Shown here one piece after another: positions 33,479-34,365 of a stretch of DNA of 34,365 nt. A program made the translations under genes and the position numbers. Origin of the DNA: CAYUIS01 sp964444825 (GTDB lineage: Bacteria; Chloroflexota; Anaerolineae; B4-G1). The stretch's first letter is position 1; each line of letters begins with the position of its first letter. The stretch covers positions 1 through 34,365 of the forward strand of contig CAYUIS010000046.1 of NCBI GenBank assembly GCA_964444825.1, written 5' to 3'. The notes under the pieces are model-generated. The model searched no databases. It was not told the DNA's origin and saw nothing but the letters and a program-made list of their open reading frames with translations.

Positions 33479-34365
33479 ATGCGAGTGTCAGTTGGGCTGA
33501 ATCAGGCGATGCGGATAACGACCATGCTGGTGGCTGCGATTCTGGTCGCGGCGTGCCAGCCGCCAGGACCGCCAGAGCCGCCAGAACCTGTGATGTTCGA
33601 TGGTGAGGCGGCTTTTGCCCACGTCGTGGCCCAGACCGAGTTGGGTTTCCGGCCCAGCGGGTCTGAAGCTGGATGGGCCACAGGCGATTATATCATCTCC
33701 TACCTGGAGGAGCAGGGCTGGGCGGTGGAGACCCAAGAGTTCACCTACCGCGATACGCCGGTGCGCAACATCATTGGATCCTCGCCATCTTCACTGGGCG
33801 CCGATAAGGAGGCGGATGATCGTTCGATCATTATGCTCGGCGCCCATTATGACACTCGGAGCAGCGCCGATATGGAGGATCCCACGGTGCCGGTGATGGG
33901 AGCCAACGATGGGGCCTCTGGTGTAGCCGTGCTTTTGGAGCTGGCGCGTACGCTGGATCACGACAGATCGCTGCACGAGATTCGGCTTGCCTTTTACGAT
34001 GCTGAGGACGACGGCCAGCTCAACGGGTGGGATTGGTGCGTAGGCTCTAGCTACATGGCGGCCAATCTGGAAGAAGTGCCCGAGGCTGTCGTCGTCGTTG
34101 ATATGATCGGGGATGCTGATCAACAACTGTATCTGGAGCGCAACTCCAATCAAGCGCTCCAGTGGCACCTGTGGGAGATTGCCGCGTCGCTCGGCTATAC
34201 GGCGACGTTTATCGCTGAACCGCGCTGGGCGATGTACGATGACCACATACCTTTCGCTCAGCAGGGCATTCCGGCGGTAGATATCATCGACTTTGACTAC
34301 CCGTACTGGCACACAACCCAGGACACGCTCGATAAGGTGAGTGCTGAGAGCCTGGAGCGGGTGGG
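33479..34365 (+). CDS. M28 peptidase/glutaminyl-cyclase-like lipoprotein (partial)
   Basis: The first 295 residues of a secreted zinc enzyme; the 3' end lies beyond the window. A lipoprotein signal ends in the lipobox VAAC (C26), followed by a Pro/Glu linker, so the protein should be anchored outside the membrane. The M28 zinc ligands are H123 and D125 (GAHYDT), D144 (GANDGASGVAVLLELAR) and E176/D177 (FYDAEDDGQ). The sequence NGWDWCVGSSYMA after the metal site resembles glutaminyl-peptide cyclotransferases of this family more than aminopeptidases, so either activity is possible. ATG 33479 has GGAGGAG eight bases upstream; ATG 33509 is an alternative. Confidence 0.9.
   Translation, partial: MRVSVGLNQAMRITTMLVAAILVAACQPPGPPEPPEPVMFDGEAAFAHVVAQTELGFRPSGSEAGWATGDYIISYLEEQGWAVETQEFTYRDTPVRNIIGSSPSSLGADKEADDRSIIMLGAHYDTRSSADMEDPTVPVMGANDGASGVAVLLELARTLDHDRSLHEIRLAFYDAEDDGQLNGWDWCVGSSYMAANLEEVPEAVVVVDMIGDADQQLYLERNSNQALQWHLWEIAASLGYTATFIAEPRWAMYDDHIPFAQQGIPAVDIIDFDYPYWHTTQDTLDKVSAESLERV

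Overview
The window looks like a chromosomal segment of a GC-rich, free-living bacterium, most likely a member of the Chloroflexota (Anaerolineae-like). This is inferred from family-level resemblance: a sugar-binding lipoprotein with a Chloroflexota-style Pro/Glu/Thr linker, LacI-type sensors fused to other output modules, a folate-dependent TrmFO, and frequent TTG/GTG starts behind strong Shine-Dalgarno (SD) sequences. No rRNA, tRNA, CRISPR array, phage gene or transposase was seen.

Layout. 1-670: the N-terminal half of an ABC exporter leaving the window, preceded by a long inverted repeat. 841-2279: a tight minus-strand cluster of small poorly characterised genes (DUF3795, DUF5680, a truncated GNAT, DUF6504) directly downstream of uvrA (2324-5179). 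5406-8371: a membrane histidine kinase and its response regulator, behind a good promoter, divergent from a B12-binding-type radical SAM gene (8516-9985). 10064-13820: an MFS transporter and a large LacI-type-sensor/STAS fusion protein.

14212-25647 is a xylo-oligosaccharide utilisation locus on the minus strand. In transcription order it encodes a LacI repressor, an ABC sugar-binding lipoprotein, two ABC permeases, a GH8 reducing-end xylose-releasing exo-oligoxylanase lipoprotein, a GH3 beta-xylosidase/glucosidase with a PA14 insert, xylose isomerase (xylA) and xylulokinase (xylB). The inferred pathway is trimming of oligosaccharides at the cell surface, ABC import, GH3 hydrolysis inside, then xylose to xylulose to xylulose 5-phosphate. 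The importer ATPase is absent. Sites of the form GGYAWCGTTWCC sit on three promoters (lacI, the sugar-binding protein, and the LacI-STAS gene), which suggests one small regulon.

25819-34365 is mostly housekeeping: perR with a Fur/PerR-type box in its promoter and a catalase gene remnant in its leader, an alpha/beta hydrolase, fabF, a SRPBCC protein, an M32 carboxypeptidase, a GNAT acetyltransferase, trmFO and a partial M28 peptidase lipoprotein. Two copies of an approximately 85-bp repeat with inverted ends lie in this part (27540-27624 and 33342-33424), along with a structured inverted repeat at 31735-31866.

The most interesting items are the LacI-sensor/STAS fusion (a possible sugar-sensing stressosome-type regulator) and its link to the xylose regulon, the catalase remnant upstream of perR, and the small repeated elements.
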